64,000 bases of DNA from Butyrivibrio sp. XPD2002 (GCF_000423945.1 NZ_KE384114.1:69646-133645); one strand, 5' to 3'. Shown: positions 43,104 through 52,929, counted from the first letter of the stretch. Numbers and translations: made by a program. The notes: a model not told the origin generated them from the sequence alone.

Positions 43104-45032
43104 TCATTTCTTTATCTTCGCATTTACCAGCTCTTCATATTCATCCACCAGACTCTTATAGGTCTTAAGCATTTCATCGTAGGTTGACTTGGAGAGAGGA
43201 TCAACGCCTGTCTTTTTTAGAAGATCTGCTGGTGATGCACTTGAGCCACTCTTAAGGAATTCCATGTACTCATCTACGGCACCCTTCTCACCGGAATTGA
43301 TTCTTCCGGCAATATAGTTTGCATAGGTAATATCAGCAGCATACTGATATACATAGTAAACATAGTAGAAGTGCGGAATAGTTGTCCAACGATATTTACT
43401 ATCCGGGAAAGATATTATTTTATCGCCTCTAAATGTTTTGAAAATCTCTGCCCATTTGTCTGAAGCTGCTTCAGCATCGATAGATGAGCCGGATTCCACT
43501 GTCTTATACAGATAGTCCTCGAATTCGGAGTACATCATTTGATAAAAGAATGTATTGCTATATAGGGTTATTAATTCCTCAAGATAGTAAAGCTTTTCTT
43601 CGTTATCCTTAGAATGCTCAATCATGTAATTATAATGAATAATCTCGTTTGTTATTGAAGCTACCTCATGTGTAAAGATGGAAGGTTCATTGAATTCAGC
43701 AGGTTGATTTTCAGTTGAGAATTCACCGTAGCATGCATGTCCCATTTCATGAGCGATGGCGCTTATACTGTCTGGGTGACCATTATAGTTAAGGAATACC
43801 CAGGGAAGCTCATTTTTGTATTCCTGCGACATAAATTGGATGGAACTCTTGGTAGACGTAGGATAAACATCTACCTGATCGCTGGTAATAATCTTTTTGA
43901 AAAGATCCGTATAATCTGTACCCAATACACTGAGGGAATCTATGACTTCATCAACTGCGTCATCGTATTCTTTTTTGCCGGGGTCAAAATCCGAAACAGG
44001 TGTGGCCATGTTGTAAGCGTATTGCTTTTCAAGACCAAGCCCCTTTTTATGAAGCTCTAAATATCTCTGAAAATCGCTGCAGCCCTCATGGGCAGCATCG
44101 ACAAGCATATAGAAGACATCGGTACTTATATCTGTATCATAAAATGCCTTATCTATAGTGGAGTCAAAGCCCTCAAGCTGGGCCATTGCATACGCCTGCT
44201 TGCATTTTTCCTCCAGAAGAGCAGCATAAGTATTAATATATCCTTTTTCCCTGGTCAGTAAGATTTTGTTTGCCTGCTCCTTTAAGGAATCATCATAATC
44301 CTTGCTATGGACAATATCTTCATATAACTGGGTTGTAAGTTCCTGCTCAGTTCCATCCGGCATGGTTATCATAGGATTGGGATTTTCTATATTATAAAAA
44401 ATGTTGTAGATATTTAGAGCGTAATCCTGCCCAATGGAAAGGGTGGCGACAACCTTTTTTTCATCTTCGGTAAGGCACTTGAAATTAGGATCGGTGTACT
44501 TTCTGTACCGGTATTCCTTCCCTTTGAAAATGGGATCAGAGAAGATTTTCTTTCTGTCCGCAAGGGACATTGAACAAATTTCTGGATCTGCAAATGCTGT
44601 GGCCTTATTTTTTTCAGCGTCCAACGTGATTATTTTTGCGCACATTTCCTGGAACTTGCTGTCAGATGGATTGAGATACGTACCCATATCCGCATATACT
44701 TCCATTTTTGAGGTCAACTCTTTGAACTCTGAAAATTCTACAAATTGAAAATACTCATTGATATTTTCGGCAGTATTTAGTGTGCCTTTGAAATCCTCTA
44801 TCTGTGCAAGAAGACTCTTAGCTTTCTCATAGTCTTCATTAAACTCTTTTTCACTCTTGTAAAGAATTGTCAGATCCCATGCTGTAGGATATTTGCCCTC
44901 TTTTTTTGCTGTACTTGTAGAAGCGGCAGCCTGTCCTGTAATAATAAAATCTGATGAATTAGAAACACAGCCGGTTAAGGCTATCAGGGTCGCAAGACCC
45001 AGTGCGATAAATCTGCTTGCTCTATTTCCCAT
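43104..45032 (-). CDS. Lipoprotein M3 oligoendopeptidase (PepF-like)
   Basis: A 642-residue zinc peptidase of the M3 oligoendopeptidase F group. The catalytic AHEMGHACYGEF (HExxH near 429) with a downstream Glu, and ELPWVFLNYNGHPDSI-type flanking, are intact. PepF proteins are normally cytoplasmic and about 600 residues. This one carries a lipoprotein signal (ALTGC lipobox, Cys22) and a short Ser/Thr/Ala linker, so it should work outside the membrane, trimming small peptides for uptake or cleaving signal peptides. AGGTG precedes the ATG. Monocistronic. No Opp-type importer lies nearby. Confidence 0.93.
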   Translation of the reverse strand: MGNRASRFIALGLATLIALTGCVSNSSDFIITGQAAASTSTAKKEGKYPTAWDLTILYKSEKEFNEDYEKAKSLLAQIEDFKGTLNTAENINEYFQFVEFSEFKELTSKMEVYADMGTYLNPSDSKFQEMCAKIITLDAEKNKATAFADPEICSMSLADRKKIFSDPIFKGKEYRYRKYTDPNFKCLTEDEKKVVATLSIGQDYALNIYNIFYNIENPNPMITMPDGTEQELTTQLYEDIVHSKDYDDSLKEQANKILLTREKGYINTYAALLEEKCKQAYAMAQLEGFDSTIDKAFYDTDISTDVFYMLVDAAHEGCSDFQRYLELHKKGLGLEKQYAYNMATPVSDFDPGKKEYDDAVDEVIDSLSVLGTDYTDLFKKIITSDQVDVYPTSTKSSIQFMSQEYKNELPWVFLNYNGHPDSISAIAHEMGHACYGEFSTENQPAEFNEPSIFTHEVASITNEIIHYNYMIEHSKDNEEKLYYLEELITLYSNTFFYQMMYSEFEDYLYKTVESGSSIDAEAASDKWAEIFKTFRGDKIISFPDSKYRWTTIPHFYYVYYVYQYAADITYANYIAGRINSGEKGAVDEYMEFLKSGSSASPADLLKKTGVDPLSKSTYDEMLKTYKSLVDEYEELVNAKIKK

Positions 45033-45287
45033 AAGTTCACCTCATAAAAAATGCATTTTTACATTAACCACATATATTTTTGCATATCTGGAATGAATAA
45101 ATTGGGAAATAAGTATGATATTAAAATTATAAAAGCATAAACTTGAAGGCTTATGGCGAAGAGACTCGTTATATATGAAGAAGTGAAAAATGATACATAA
45201 TAAGTGCAACACGATATATAAATGTTGTAATATGGCATGATAAAAAACGAACTAACACTACAGAGGGTAACGGTATAAGGGGACAAA

Positions 45288-45992
45288 ATGAAATTATTTT
45301 TACTTGAAGATGATGATGCAATAGGGATGGGCCTTAAGTATTCTCTTGAGAAAGAGGGCTATGAAGTAAACCATGGGAAATCCAAGGCTGAGGCCATGAC
45401 TATTTTGAAGAGTGATGCCTTTGACCTGTGCATTCTTGATATAAACCTTCCTGACGGCAACGGCTATGATGTCTGCAAGGCCGTTAAGGAAAAGGACGAT
45501 ACACCCGTGATATTCCTCACAGCCAGCGACGCAGAGGTGAACGTGATAATGGGGCTTGAGATGGGTGCGGATGATTATATCTGTAAGCCCTTCAGGATCG
45601 GTGAACTCCTGGCCAGGATCAAGACTGTCCTAAGGCGAAGCGGAAAAGGCAAGGATGGTTCAGCCAGGGATGAGGGAGTAATCGAGATTCAGAATCTCCG
45701 AATCAATACCAATGAGGCCAGAGTGGCGATCGTGGATGATGCTGGAAAAGAGAATCCGGTTGAACTCACAGCGCTTGAATACAGACTGCTACTTACCTTT
45801 TGCGGCAACAGAGGAAATGTACTTTCACGCAGCCAGCTCTTAGAGGATATGTGGGATGTAAGCGGCGACTTCGTTAACGACAACACCCTCACTGTTTATA
45901 TAAAAAGGCTGAGGGATAAGATCGAGAAGGATCCCACGGATCCCAAAATCATCAAGACCGTTCGTGGCCTGGGATACATAGTAGAAAAGTGA
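45288..45992 (+). CDS. OmpR-family response regulator (BceR-like)
   Basis: A 234-residue regulator: receiver (D8/D9, phospho-acceptor D51 in ILDINLPDG, FLTAS, CKPF) plus an OmpR/PhoB winged helix (ELTALEYRLL, NDNTLTVYIKRLRDKI, GLGYIVEK). It starts a five-gene run: regulator, kinase (49-nt gap), ABC ATPase, permease and lipoprotein. That order is the classic antimicrobial-peptide sensing and detoxification module. AGGGGAC precedes the ATG. It likely binds the TNACA-N4-TGTAA boxes before the ABC genes. Confidence 0.93.
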   Translation: MKLFLLEDDDAIGMGLKYSLEKEGYEVNHGKSKAEAMTILKSDAFDLCILDINLPDGNGYDVCKAVKEKDDTPVIFLTASDAEVNVIMGLEMGADDYICKPFRIGELLARIKTVLRRSGKGKDGSARDEGVIEIQNLRINTNEARVAIVDDAGKENPVELTALEYRLLLTFCGNRGNVLSRSQLLEDMWDVSGDFVNDNTLTVYIKRLRDKIEKDPTDPKIIKTVRGLGYIVEK

Positions 45993-46041
45993 TCTCGTAG
46001 AGAAAAAATGTGGATAAGTACCACGCATTTGGGGAATAAAT

Positions 46042-47040
46042 ATGTTAAAAAACAAAGACTTTAAATCTATGGTAATGGCAGCAGCTGTTCTTACAGTTGC
46101 TGCTTCTGTATGCTCTCTCATACTAAGCGGAATTACCGTATCTATCGTAACGCTCATTCTTGGAGTGACAATCATCACGATTTTCATAGTATTTACAAAA
46201 AGAAGATATAGAGACATAGATGAGCTTAACTCATATCTTGTGAGGGTTCTTGCAGGAGGTGAAGCACCGAATATCCTGGATCAGGAGGAGGGGGAGCTGT
46301 CGCTCTTAAAGACCAACATCTACAAGGCGACCACAACCCTTAACTATCAAAAGGAGCTTCTCACAAAGGACAAGGTTGCTCTGGCAAATGCCATCGCTGA
46401 CATAAGTCATCAGCTGAAAACTCCCCTCACCTCAATGATGGTGATGAATGATCTTTTAAAGACAGAGGATGACAGGGAAAAGGCCCTTGTATTTTTGCAG
46501 ACCCAGTCCAATCAGCTTGACCGAATGAGCTGGCTTATTCAGACACTTCTTAAGCTGTCAAAGATCGATGCGGGAACAATAACAATGAAGCCTGAGGAGA
46601 TTTCTGCAGAGACTCTGATCAAAGAAGTCATGAAACCCTTTGTGGTTCAGATGGAGGTCCAGGAGATAAACTACACGCATGCTCCGGCGGATACGATGAT
46701 CAGGTGTGATATAAATTGGACAATAGAAGCTGTGCAGAATATCGTCAAGAACTGCATCGAGCACATGACAAAGGGCGGTGAGCTCACAGTGAATGTCGAT
46801 GAGACCAGCATTTATACTGCAATAGAAATTAAGGACACAGGCTGCGGAATTGATAAGGAGGATATTCCTCACATCTTCGAGCGTTTCTATAAAGGAAGAA
46901 ATGCAGGGAAGGACAGCGTGGGAATAGGACTGGCTCTTGCAAAGACGATCATCACCGGGCAGCACGGCGACATAATAGTAGAGAGCACAGAGGGCGTCGG
47001 AACAACCTTCTCTGTGAGGTTTTATAAGACAATTATCTAA
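46042..47040 (+). CDS. Intramembrane-sensing histidine kinase (BceS-like)
   Basis: A 332-residue kinase with two spans (about 10-31 and 34-52) joined by only a few outside residues, so it has no real sensor domain of its own. HisKA has ISHQLKTPLTSM (His123) and the ATPase domain VQNIVKNCIEHM, DTGCGI, GIGLALAK. Such kinases rely on the partner ABC permease to detect the peptide. WGGGGAAT-type site before ATG. Pairs with the regulator gene upstream and the ABC transporter downstream. Confidence 0.92.
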   Translation: MLKNKDFKSMVMAAAVLTVAASVCSLILSGITVSIVTLILGVTIITIFIVFTKRRYRDIDELNSYLVRVLAGGEAPNILDQEEGELSLLKTNIYKATTTLNYQKELLTKDKVALANAIADISHQLKTPLTSMMVMNDLLKTEDDREKALVFLQTQSNQLDRMSWLIQTLLKLSKIDAGTITMKPEEISAETLIKEVMKPFVVQMEVQEINYTHAPADTMIRCDINWTIEAVQNIVKNCIEHMTKGGELTVNVDETSIYTAIEIKDTGCGIDKEDIPHIFERFYKGRNAGKDSVGIGLALAKTIITGQHGDIIVESTEGVGTTFSVRFYKTII

Positions 47041-47042
47041 AG

Positions 47043-47078
47043 TGACAAAACTGTAATAAAAAAGTCACCGTATTGTAA
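47043..47078 (+). promoter_or_regulatory. Tandem BceR-type operator boxes
   Basis: TGACA-AAAC-TGTAA (47043-47056) exactly fits the TNACA-N4-TGTAA consensus that I recall for Bce-type regulators. TCACC-GTAT-TGTAA (47065-47078) follows 22 bp later, two helical turns, with one mismatch. Both lie between the kinase gene and the ABC ATPase gene, about 57-92 nt before its ATG, where an inducible promoter for the transporter is expected. Confidence 0.7.
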
Positions 47079-47134
47079 TCCTGAAATAATACCCTAGTCT
47101 CAAGAGCAAATGAGATAAGAAGGGAGTAAACGAA

Positions 47135-47830
47135 ATGAAAATATTGGAAATAAAAAATCTTTGTAAAGTATATGGAAAAGGCGAGACAAGAGTCGACGCT
47201 TTAAAGGATGTGAATTTTGAAGTGGAGCAGGGCGAGTTCGTTGCGATAGTCGGACCCTCCGGCTCAGGTAAATCTACACTCCTTCACATTCTTGGCGGAG
47301 TAGATGTTCCCACATCTGGCATAGTGAATATCGCAGGCACCGACATCGGGAAGCTTGATGAGACAAGACTTGCAATTTTCAGAAGAAGAAACATCGGTCT
47401 CATCTATCAGTTTTACAATCTGATTCCGATCCTGAATGTTGAGGAGAATCTCACACTACCGATTCTCCTTGATGGGAAAAAGCCGGATAAGAAGCTCCTT
47501 AAAGACCTTGTTGAAAAGCTTGGCCTGACTAAGAGATTAAAGCATCTTCCCAACCAGCTTTCAGGCGGACAGCAGCAGAGAGTATCAATCGGAAGAGCCC
47601 TGATGAACCATCCTGCGCTACTTCTTGCGGACGAGCCCACAGGTAACCTTGACTCTGAAAACAGCAAGGAAATTATTTCTCTTTTAAGGAAGTTCAATAA
47701 GGAAAATAATCAGACAGTCATCATCATCACCCATGATGAGAGAATCGCACTTTCAGCAGACAGAGTCATAACAATCGAGGATGGCAGGATCACCAGAGAC
47801 TCCAGGAAGGAAGGAGTGATGGCATCATGA
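47135..47830 (+). CDS. ABC transporter ATP-binding protein (Bce/MacB type)
   Basis: A 231-residue ATPase with Walker [11 protein letters not shown]-loop YQFYNLIP, signature [14 protein letters not shown], Walker [13 protein letters not shown] and H-loop THD, typical of the LolD/MacB/BceA class. It drives the FtsX-type permease encoded next; the two genes overlap by ATGA. AAGGGAG precedes the ATG. Transcription probably starts in the gap after the kinase under control of the tandem operator boxes. Expected role: resistance to cell-wall-active or membrane-active peptides. Confidence 0.94.
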   Translation: MKILEIKNLCKVYGKGETRVDALKDVNFEVEQGEFVAIVGPSGSGKSTLLHILGGVDVPTSGIVNIAGTDIGKLDETRLAIFRRRNIGLIYQFYNLIPILNVEENLTLPILLDGKKPDKKLLKDLVEKLGLTKRLKHLPNQLSGGQQQRVSIGRALMNHPALLLADEPTGNLDSENSKEIISLLRKFNKENNQTVIIITHDERIALSADRVITIEDGRITRDSRKEGVMAS

Positions 47831-50406
47831 ATATCATATCGAGGCTTACGCTAAGGCACCTTCTCGGAAACAAGAAAAGGTCCATAGTTACGATTTTGGG
47901 AATAGCAATATCAACAGCGCTTATAAGTGCGATTTTGCTGGGCGTATTTTCATTCTTCAAGTTCTTCGGATACATAGCGATTCAGACCACGGGAAATGCC
48001 CACGCTGCCTTTGAAGAGGTAACCAGTGAGCAGTTTAACGCACTTTGTGAAGATGCGAGCATCGAAAAAGTGGGACTGCGGGAGCTTGATGAAAAGCGGT
48101 CGGGAGTTCGACTTCTTAATGATAAGGAAAACCGCTTTAAGATAGGTAATGTTGACCACGGCGATGCAAACTATATTTCAATGAGGGTTGTGTCAGATTA
48201 TGACGGAACACTTCCTACTAACTCATCTGAGATAGCAGTAGAAGAGCAGTTCCTTATAGATAACGGCTTATCACTCCAGGTAGGTGACACCCTCACCTTT
48301 GAGCAGGGTTACAGATATATAGATGATGAGCTTGAAGGCTTTATGTATCTTGGAGGAGCCTATCGCTCTGAAGAACAGTTTAAGCCCTTATCCACAGATA
48401 CCTGCATAGTTACCGCGATTCTTCACGGCAACAGAGCAACCAGGGACTGGGACATACTGAGGTGCCTGGATGATGGATATTATCCTGCTGATAATAAGGA
48501 TGTAGAGACACTTATCGCTTTGAAAAATTGCGACCACACAGCAATCAAACAGCTTAACGCTATCGTACAAAAATACGGATTTGAGAAGTATAAATACAAC
48601 ACAGAATATCTGCTCAGTAAGTTCGCAATTGAAGGAAGTGTCGGAAGCTATAAGAGCTTCTTCGTGATGATGGCAGTTGCTCTGGCAATAGTAATCGCAA
48701 CCTCGGTAATACTCATTTTCAACTCCATAGGAATGTCTCTTACAGAGAGAATGAGATACCTTGGAATGCTGGCAAGCGTAGGCGCAACCGCAAAGCAGAA
48801 GCGCTTTTCAATCTATTACGAGGGAATGATCCTTGGAATCATCGGAATCCCTCTTGGACTTATCATGGGATACATCGGAACCTGGGTGACTCTGCAGTAC
48901 CTTGGAAGTAAGATCCTTGCAGCGGATATCCTTGCAGGAGCTGAGGGAATGAGAGGTGGCATTCCGATAGCGTGCGAGCCCATCGTCATTTTTGCAGTCG
49001 TGTTCTTTGCAGCACTTACGATTCTGATATCAACCTTTGTACCTGCTATCAAGGCATCAAGGATCATGCCTGTCGATGCCTTAAGGCAGAGCAGTACTAT
49101 AAAAATGAAGGCCAGAAGCCTTCGCGTTAATCCTTTTGTCCGCAAGATTTTTGGTTATGAAGGAGAGCTTGCCTACAAGAATATTAAGAGAAACGGTTTA
49201 AAGGGAACAGTCATAACAGTGACAATCGCAGTGTCAGTTATTCTTTTCCTTACAGTGAACTTCTTCTGCAAGTCTGTGAACAGACTTAATCAGTTTGACT
49301 TTGATATACCTTATCAGGTGATGGCATCCTGTTCACTTTCAGAGGGAGATAAGCTCAGAAGTGCCATCAGCAGCATGGACGAGGTGGACAGTGTTTACAG
49401 CAGCGGTATGATACAGTTCCTGTTTTGCAAAACACCTGAAATGGATGTAGAGCTCGCTAACACAGAGATTGCGAACCCCGCATTTTTGACACCGGATTTT
49501 TCAGGCATGACAGTTGATGCCATGGCGGTTGTAATACTCGATGATTCCGAATTTGAAAAGCTGCTCTCTGACAATGGCTTAGAGAAGGATAAGTACTTTT
49601 CAGATACCTTAAGAGGAGTTCTGCTTAATGACTATTTCCGTGAAAAGACAAGCTCCGAGGTGTTTAATTCAAGGATCCTTGGACAGAAGCTCTGCTACGA
49701 TGAGGTCCAGAATAACCCTCCTGCAATAGAGGTTTCAGACTTTGTAAAATACGATGATGAAAACAAAATGTTAGACCTTACTCCCAAGGGAACACTTACA
49801 GTGTTTGTGCCCTTCTCCATGTACTATGAGCATGCAAAGGAGGTGCTTCCCGAGGATAGATTAACCTGCGAATTTGGTGTGGAAACAGAGTATCATGAGG
49901 CGGTTCACGACAAGATATACGCACTCATGGAGACAGAAGGATATCATTACTATTCCTGCAAAGACATGGCAGATTCACTGGTGGTATATGATACGGTTTC
50001 CATCATGCTTCAGACAGCAATGTATGGCTTTACGATCCTGCTCACACTTATAGCCATTGCTAACATGGTCAACACTATTTCCACGGGAGTTCTCCTTAGA
50101 CGAAAAGAGTTCGCTATGTACAAATCCATCGGTATGGCAAGCGGCGGCTTTAAGAAGATGATCAGACTTGAGACTCTTCTCTATGGAATAAAAGCGCTTA
50201 TGTACGGCATTCCGGTTTCACTTTTACTGAGCTACCTGATGTTTAAGTCATTCACCGATAAGCTCTACAGCTTTGATCCGGACCTTGTTATGTACGCAGC
50301 TGTTATCGCCGCAGTTTTCGTGGTGATCGGACTTAGCATGTTCCTTAGTATCAGCAAGATTAAGGACGACAACATCATTGAAGCTATCAAGGAAGATGCG
50401 GTATAA
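47827..50406 (+). CDS. FtsX-type ABC permease, duplicated-half form
   Basis: An 859-residue permease with two FtsX units. Each half has a first span (about 20-45 and 460-478), a large outside domain (about 50-270 and 480-725) and three clustered spans. True BceB permeases are shorter (about 650) with ten spans and one large outside domain, so this is closer to the eight-span, two-domain type. MSLTERMRYLGMLASVGATAKQK and FAMYKSIGMASGGFKKMIRLE are the cytoplasmic coupling motifs. It overlaps the ATPase gene. It would expel or remove peptides and signal to the kinase. Confidence 0.92.
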   Translation: MNIISRLTLRHLLGNKKRSIVTILGIAISTALISAILLGVFSFFKFFGYIAIQTTGNAHAAFEEVTSEQFNALCEDASIEKVGLRELDEKRSGVRLLNDKENRFKIGNVDHGDANYISMRVVSDYDGTLPTNSSEIAVEEQFLIDNGLSLQVGDTLTFEQGYRYIDDELEGFMYLGGAYRSEEQFKPLSTDTCIVTAILHGNRATRDWDILRCLDDGYYPADNKDVETLIALKNCDHTAIKQLNAIVQKYGFEKYKYNTEYLLSKFAIEGSVGSYKSFFVMMAVALAIVIATSVILIFNSIGMSLTERMRYLGMLASVGATAKQKRFSIYYEGMILGIIGIPLGLIMGYIGTWVTLQYLGSKILAADILAGAEGMRGGIPIACEPIVIFAVVFFAALTILISTFVPAIKASRIMPVDALRQSSTIKMKARSLRVNPFVRKIFGYEGELAYKNIKRNGLKGTVITVTIAVSVILFLTVNFFCKSVNRLNQFDFDIPYQVMASCSLSEGDKLRSAISSMDEVDSVYSSGMIQFLFCKTPEMDVELANTEIANPAFLTPDFSGMTVDAMAVVILDDSEFEKLLSDNGLEKDKYFSDTLRGVLLNDYFREKTSSEVFNSRILGQKLCYDEVQNNPPAIEVSDFVKYDDENKMLDLTPKGTLTVFVPFSMYYEHAKEVLPEDRLTCEFGVETEYHEAVHDKIYALMETEGYHYYSCKDMADSLVVYDTVSIMLQTAMYGFTILLTLIAIANMVNTISTGVLLRRKEFAMYKSIGMASGGFKKMIRLETLLYGIKALMYGIPVSLLLSYLMFKSFTDKLYSFDPDLVMYAAVIAAVFVVIGLSMFLSISKIKDDNIIEAIKEDAV

Positions 50407-50440
50407 TATCTTCCATGCTATGAAATGGAGGATATGGAAG

Positions 50441-52063
50441 GTGAAAAAAGTTAATGCATTACTAATGAGCCTTGGACTTTGTACTCTCATCGCAGGATGC
50501 ACTCCTACAGTTCAGAATGGTTCAGAAGATCTTTTTAGCAATCGTAAGGATACATCAGCTGAGGGAGATAACTTCGCTGATAATATAGAGCAGGATACAG
50601 CTAACAGCGAAGAGGCAGACTGGGGCGCAGATGCTTCGCAGGATGAATCTACAGGAGAGGCATCTGATGCAGGAAAAGAAGAGGCACAGTCATCAGAAGC
50701 TGCCACAGGAAGCGAAGCTCTTCAGAAGGTTATCGAGGGAGAGGGCAAGATCAGCTTTAGCTACTATAAGGAAAACATCCTTGGTAAGGCCAGGGAAACA
50801 AGCTATATTGAGGACTTTTTGACAAATATTCCTGCTGATAAGGAGTTCACATTATCTGAGCTGAGGGATGAGCTTATGGCACTAAATGATGTGGATCCCA
50901 GCGGCTTAAATGATGATAACGATGTAAGCCTTATGGAGTATGCATACCTTGACTGCGGCGCTGATGGTGTGCCGGAGCTGTCACTTCGGATAAAGAAGCC
51001 CTTTGTGGAAGCAGAGAGCACCGGGAATTTTATATTAAAAGAAATCGATGGCAAGGTTCAGGTAGTATATGTGTTTGCGAGCTGGTCAAGAAGTGATACC
51101 AGTATAAACGAGTACGGATTTATCTCCGGAAGCGGCAGCAACAGCGCAGCTAACCATGGCTTTGAGCAAGCATATATTGATTCTGACGGCAAATACAACT
51201 ACGGATATTACGAGGAGCAGGAGCTGTACTTTGACGGATTTGCTGAATTCAAGGAGCACGATAAGTTCGATACTTCAGGCCTTGAGGGAGATATCTGTGT
51301 TTATACCTTAAGACTGCAGCAGTATTACGATGATTACAACGGTAACGAGATATACTCCTACGAGGTTGTTGATAGCGAGACCTATCAGACTATAGATGTT
51401 CCGAACCTTTACACAGACAGTGAGTACAAAAAGATCATGGACTGCTTCCACGACCTTAAGATAGTACCTCTTGATGAGCTGAAGAAGGCAGAGGAGGAAA
51501 AGCTTACCTCCATCGGTGCTACTGATGAAATACGTGCAGGCAAAGCCCTTGAGTATACTGAGATAGATCCTGCCATCTATGGTGGTGATGGTAATTCAGC
51601 AGATAGTGCTTCATCAGAGAATAATGATGTTATAGATTATGATACGATCAAAGACGATGGAACAATCCAGAGCGAGCTTGCTATGGTTGAGCAGAGCTAT
51701 CAGGAATATGTAAACATGGATTGGAGCATCATGACACAGTCAGAGATGAGCATCACCGCTGAGGAGATATTTAATCTCTGGGATACAGAGCTTAACTCTC
51801 TGTGGAGCAGACTCACCAAGACCGTATCTCCCGAGAAGAAGGAAGAGCTTCTTGCAGACCAGCGCTCCTGGATAAAGGAGAAGGAAGCAGCAATTAAAAA
51901 AGCCGGTGATGCAGCTGATGGTGGCAGCATAAGACCTATGCTTGAAAACGAAGTGGCCTATGACTACACAAGACAGCGCGTTTACTATCTCGCAGGTGTT
52001 CTGGCCAAGGCGCGTGGTGAAAGCTTCGAGATTCCTGCAATAGTTCAGGAAAGCTTTGACTGA
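50441..52063 (+). CDS. Lipoprotein with C-terminal LprI/DUF1311-like domain
   Basis: A 540-residue lipoprotein (lipobox LIAGC, Cys20). An acidic, Ser/Ala-rich linker to about 95 is followed by an unrecognised middle domain (about 100-370) and, at about 415-520, a helical module (LWDTELNSLWSRLTKTVSPEKKEELLADQRSWIKEKEAAI) of the LprI/DUF1311 type seen in lysozyme inhibitors. I chose GTG 50441, with GGAGG 9 nt upstream; an in-frame ATG at 50420 lacks an RBS. It follows the permease by 34 nt and probably belongs to the same operon, which would suit a shield against wall-active host factors (inference). Confidence 0.8.
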   Translation: MKKVNALLMSLGLCTLIAGCTPTVQNGSEDLFSNRKDTSAEGDNFADNIEQDTANSEEADWGADASQDESTGEASDAGKEEAQSSEAATGSEALQKVIEGEGKISFSYYKENILGKARETSYIEDFLTNIPADKEFTLSELRDELMALNDVDPSGLNDDNDVSLMEYAYLDCGADGVPELSLRIKKPFVEAESTGNFILKEIDGKVQVVYVFASWSRSDTSINEYGFISGSGSNSAANHGFEQAYIDSDGKYNYGYYEEQELYFDGFAEFKEHDKFDTSGLEGDICVYTLRLQQYYDDYNGNEIYSYEVVDSETYQTIDVPNLYTDSEYKKIMDCFHDLKIVPLDELKKAEEEKLTSIGATDEIRAGKALEYTEIDPAIYGGDGNSADSASSENNDVIDYDTIKDDGTIQSELAMVEQSYQEYVNMDWSIMTQSEMSITAEEIFNLWDTELNSLWSRLTKTVSPEKKEELLADQRSWIKEKEAAIKKAGDAADGGSIRPMLENEVAYDYTRQRVYYLAGVLAKARGESFEIPAIVQESFD

Positions 52064-52112
52064 CGTTAATTATCTGTTTGGTAAAATTTTTAAAAAGTTG
52101 TAAGAAAAGATA

Positions 52113-52141
52113 TTGCGCAGAACTAATAATTGATGTATAAA
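52113..52141 (+). promoter_or_regulatory. Promoter of the thiamine operon
   Basis: TTGCGC (52113-52118) and TATAAA (52136-52141) with a 17-bp spacer, placing +1 near 52149, shortly before the riboswitch. Confidence 0.65.
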
Positions 52142-52164
52142 ATGTAAGTAAATTAAATATATCA

Positions 52165-52256
52165 ACAGACGGGAGCTTGTATAACAGGCTGAGAGGAAGG
52201 TGCGACCTTCGACCGATAACCTGATTTGGATAATGCCAACGTAGGGATGCCTGAGT
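52165..52256 (+). promoter_or_regulatory. TPP riboswitch
   Basis: The hallmark thi-box segments are present in order: GGGAGC (52171), GGCTGAGAGG (52188), GACC-GATAACCTGAT (about 52211-52224), TGGATAATGCCA and CGTAGGGA (ending 52247). It senses thiamine pyrophosphate and, with the following terminator, should shut off the operon when TPP is plentiful. All genes downstream are thiamine genes. Confidence 0.97.
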
Positions 52257-52283
52257 TAGATAGTTTATACGAGGATGAATTTC

Positions 52284-52317
52284 GCGGAAGCAACAAAACA
52301 GGTTGCTTCCGCTTTTT
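52284..52317 (+). terminator. Expression-platform terminator of the TPP riboswitch
   Basis: GCGGAAGCAAC (52284-52294) pairs exactly with GTTGCTTCCGC (52302-52312), then TTTTT. It lies between the aptamer and thiW, so it is the off-state terminator. Confidence 0.93.
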
Positions 52318-52383
52318 GCGTATAGGGGATTTTTAGCATAGTGGAGCATGCATGCCTTTCCGTCTGAGACAGGAGAAAAAAGG

Positions 52384-52929
52384 ATGAAAAAAAGTAACTA
52401 TCTGCTAAGGCTGGTGACTCTGGCCATGTTCGTGGCTCTGGGCGTTGTGATATCGCCTATACTGCGCGTTGAGGGTATGTGTCCAATGGCACATCTTATC
52501 AACATTACCTGTGCGGTCTTCATGGGACCTGCATACGCGCTTCTGTGCGCACTTCTTATAGGAATCATCAGAATGATGATCATGGGGATTCCGCCCCTTG
52601 CTCTTACGGGAGCGGTTTTCGGAGCAACTCTTTCCGGAGTTTTCTACAAATTATCCAAAGGAAAAATAATAGCGGCTGTACTTGGCGAGATCATTGGAAC
52701 AGGACTCATAGGTTCCATAGTGTCCTACCCGGTAATGACATATCTCTGGGGAAAGGAGGGACTGACCTGGTTCTTCTATGTGCCCTCATTCCTCATGGGA
52801 ACACTTATAGGTGGAAGCATAGCATTTTTGCTTTTATTAAAGCTTCAGGCATCAGGGGCGCTTGTGAAAATACAGTCCAGTTTAAGGGACATTGATTCTT
52901 CAAAAACTGACAAGGAGCAGACAGCATAA
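52384..52929 (+). CDS. thiW: ECF transporter substrate-binding subunit ThiW
   Basis: A 181-residue S component with five to six spans, predicted to capture the thiazole precursor (hydroxyethylthiazole) for ECF-type import. LVTLAMFVALGVVISPILRVEGMCPMAHLIN and GPAYALLCALLIGIIRM match ThiW. It is first in the TPP-riboswitch operon, directly before the thiazole kinase, which supports the substrate. The general ECF energising module is not in the window. Start ATG 52384 with AGGAGAAAAAGG upstream. Its stop abuts the thiM start. Confidence 0.93.
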   Translation: MKKSNYLLRLVTLAMFVALGVVISPILRVEGMCPMAHLINITCAVFMGPAYALLCALLIGIIRMMIMGIPPLALTGAVFGATLSGVFYKLSKGKIIAAVLGEIIGTGLIGSIVSYPVMTYLWGKEGLTWFFYVPSFLMGTLIGGSIAFLLLLKLQASGALVKIQSSLRDIDSSKTDKEQTA

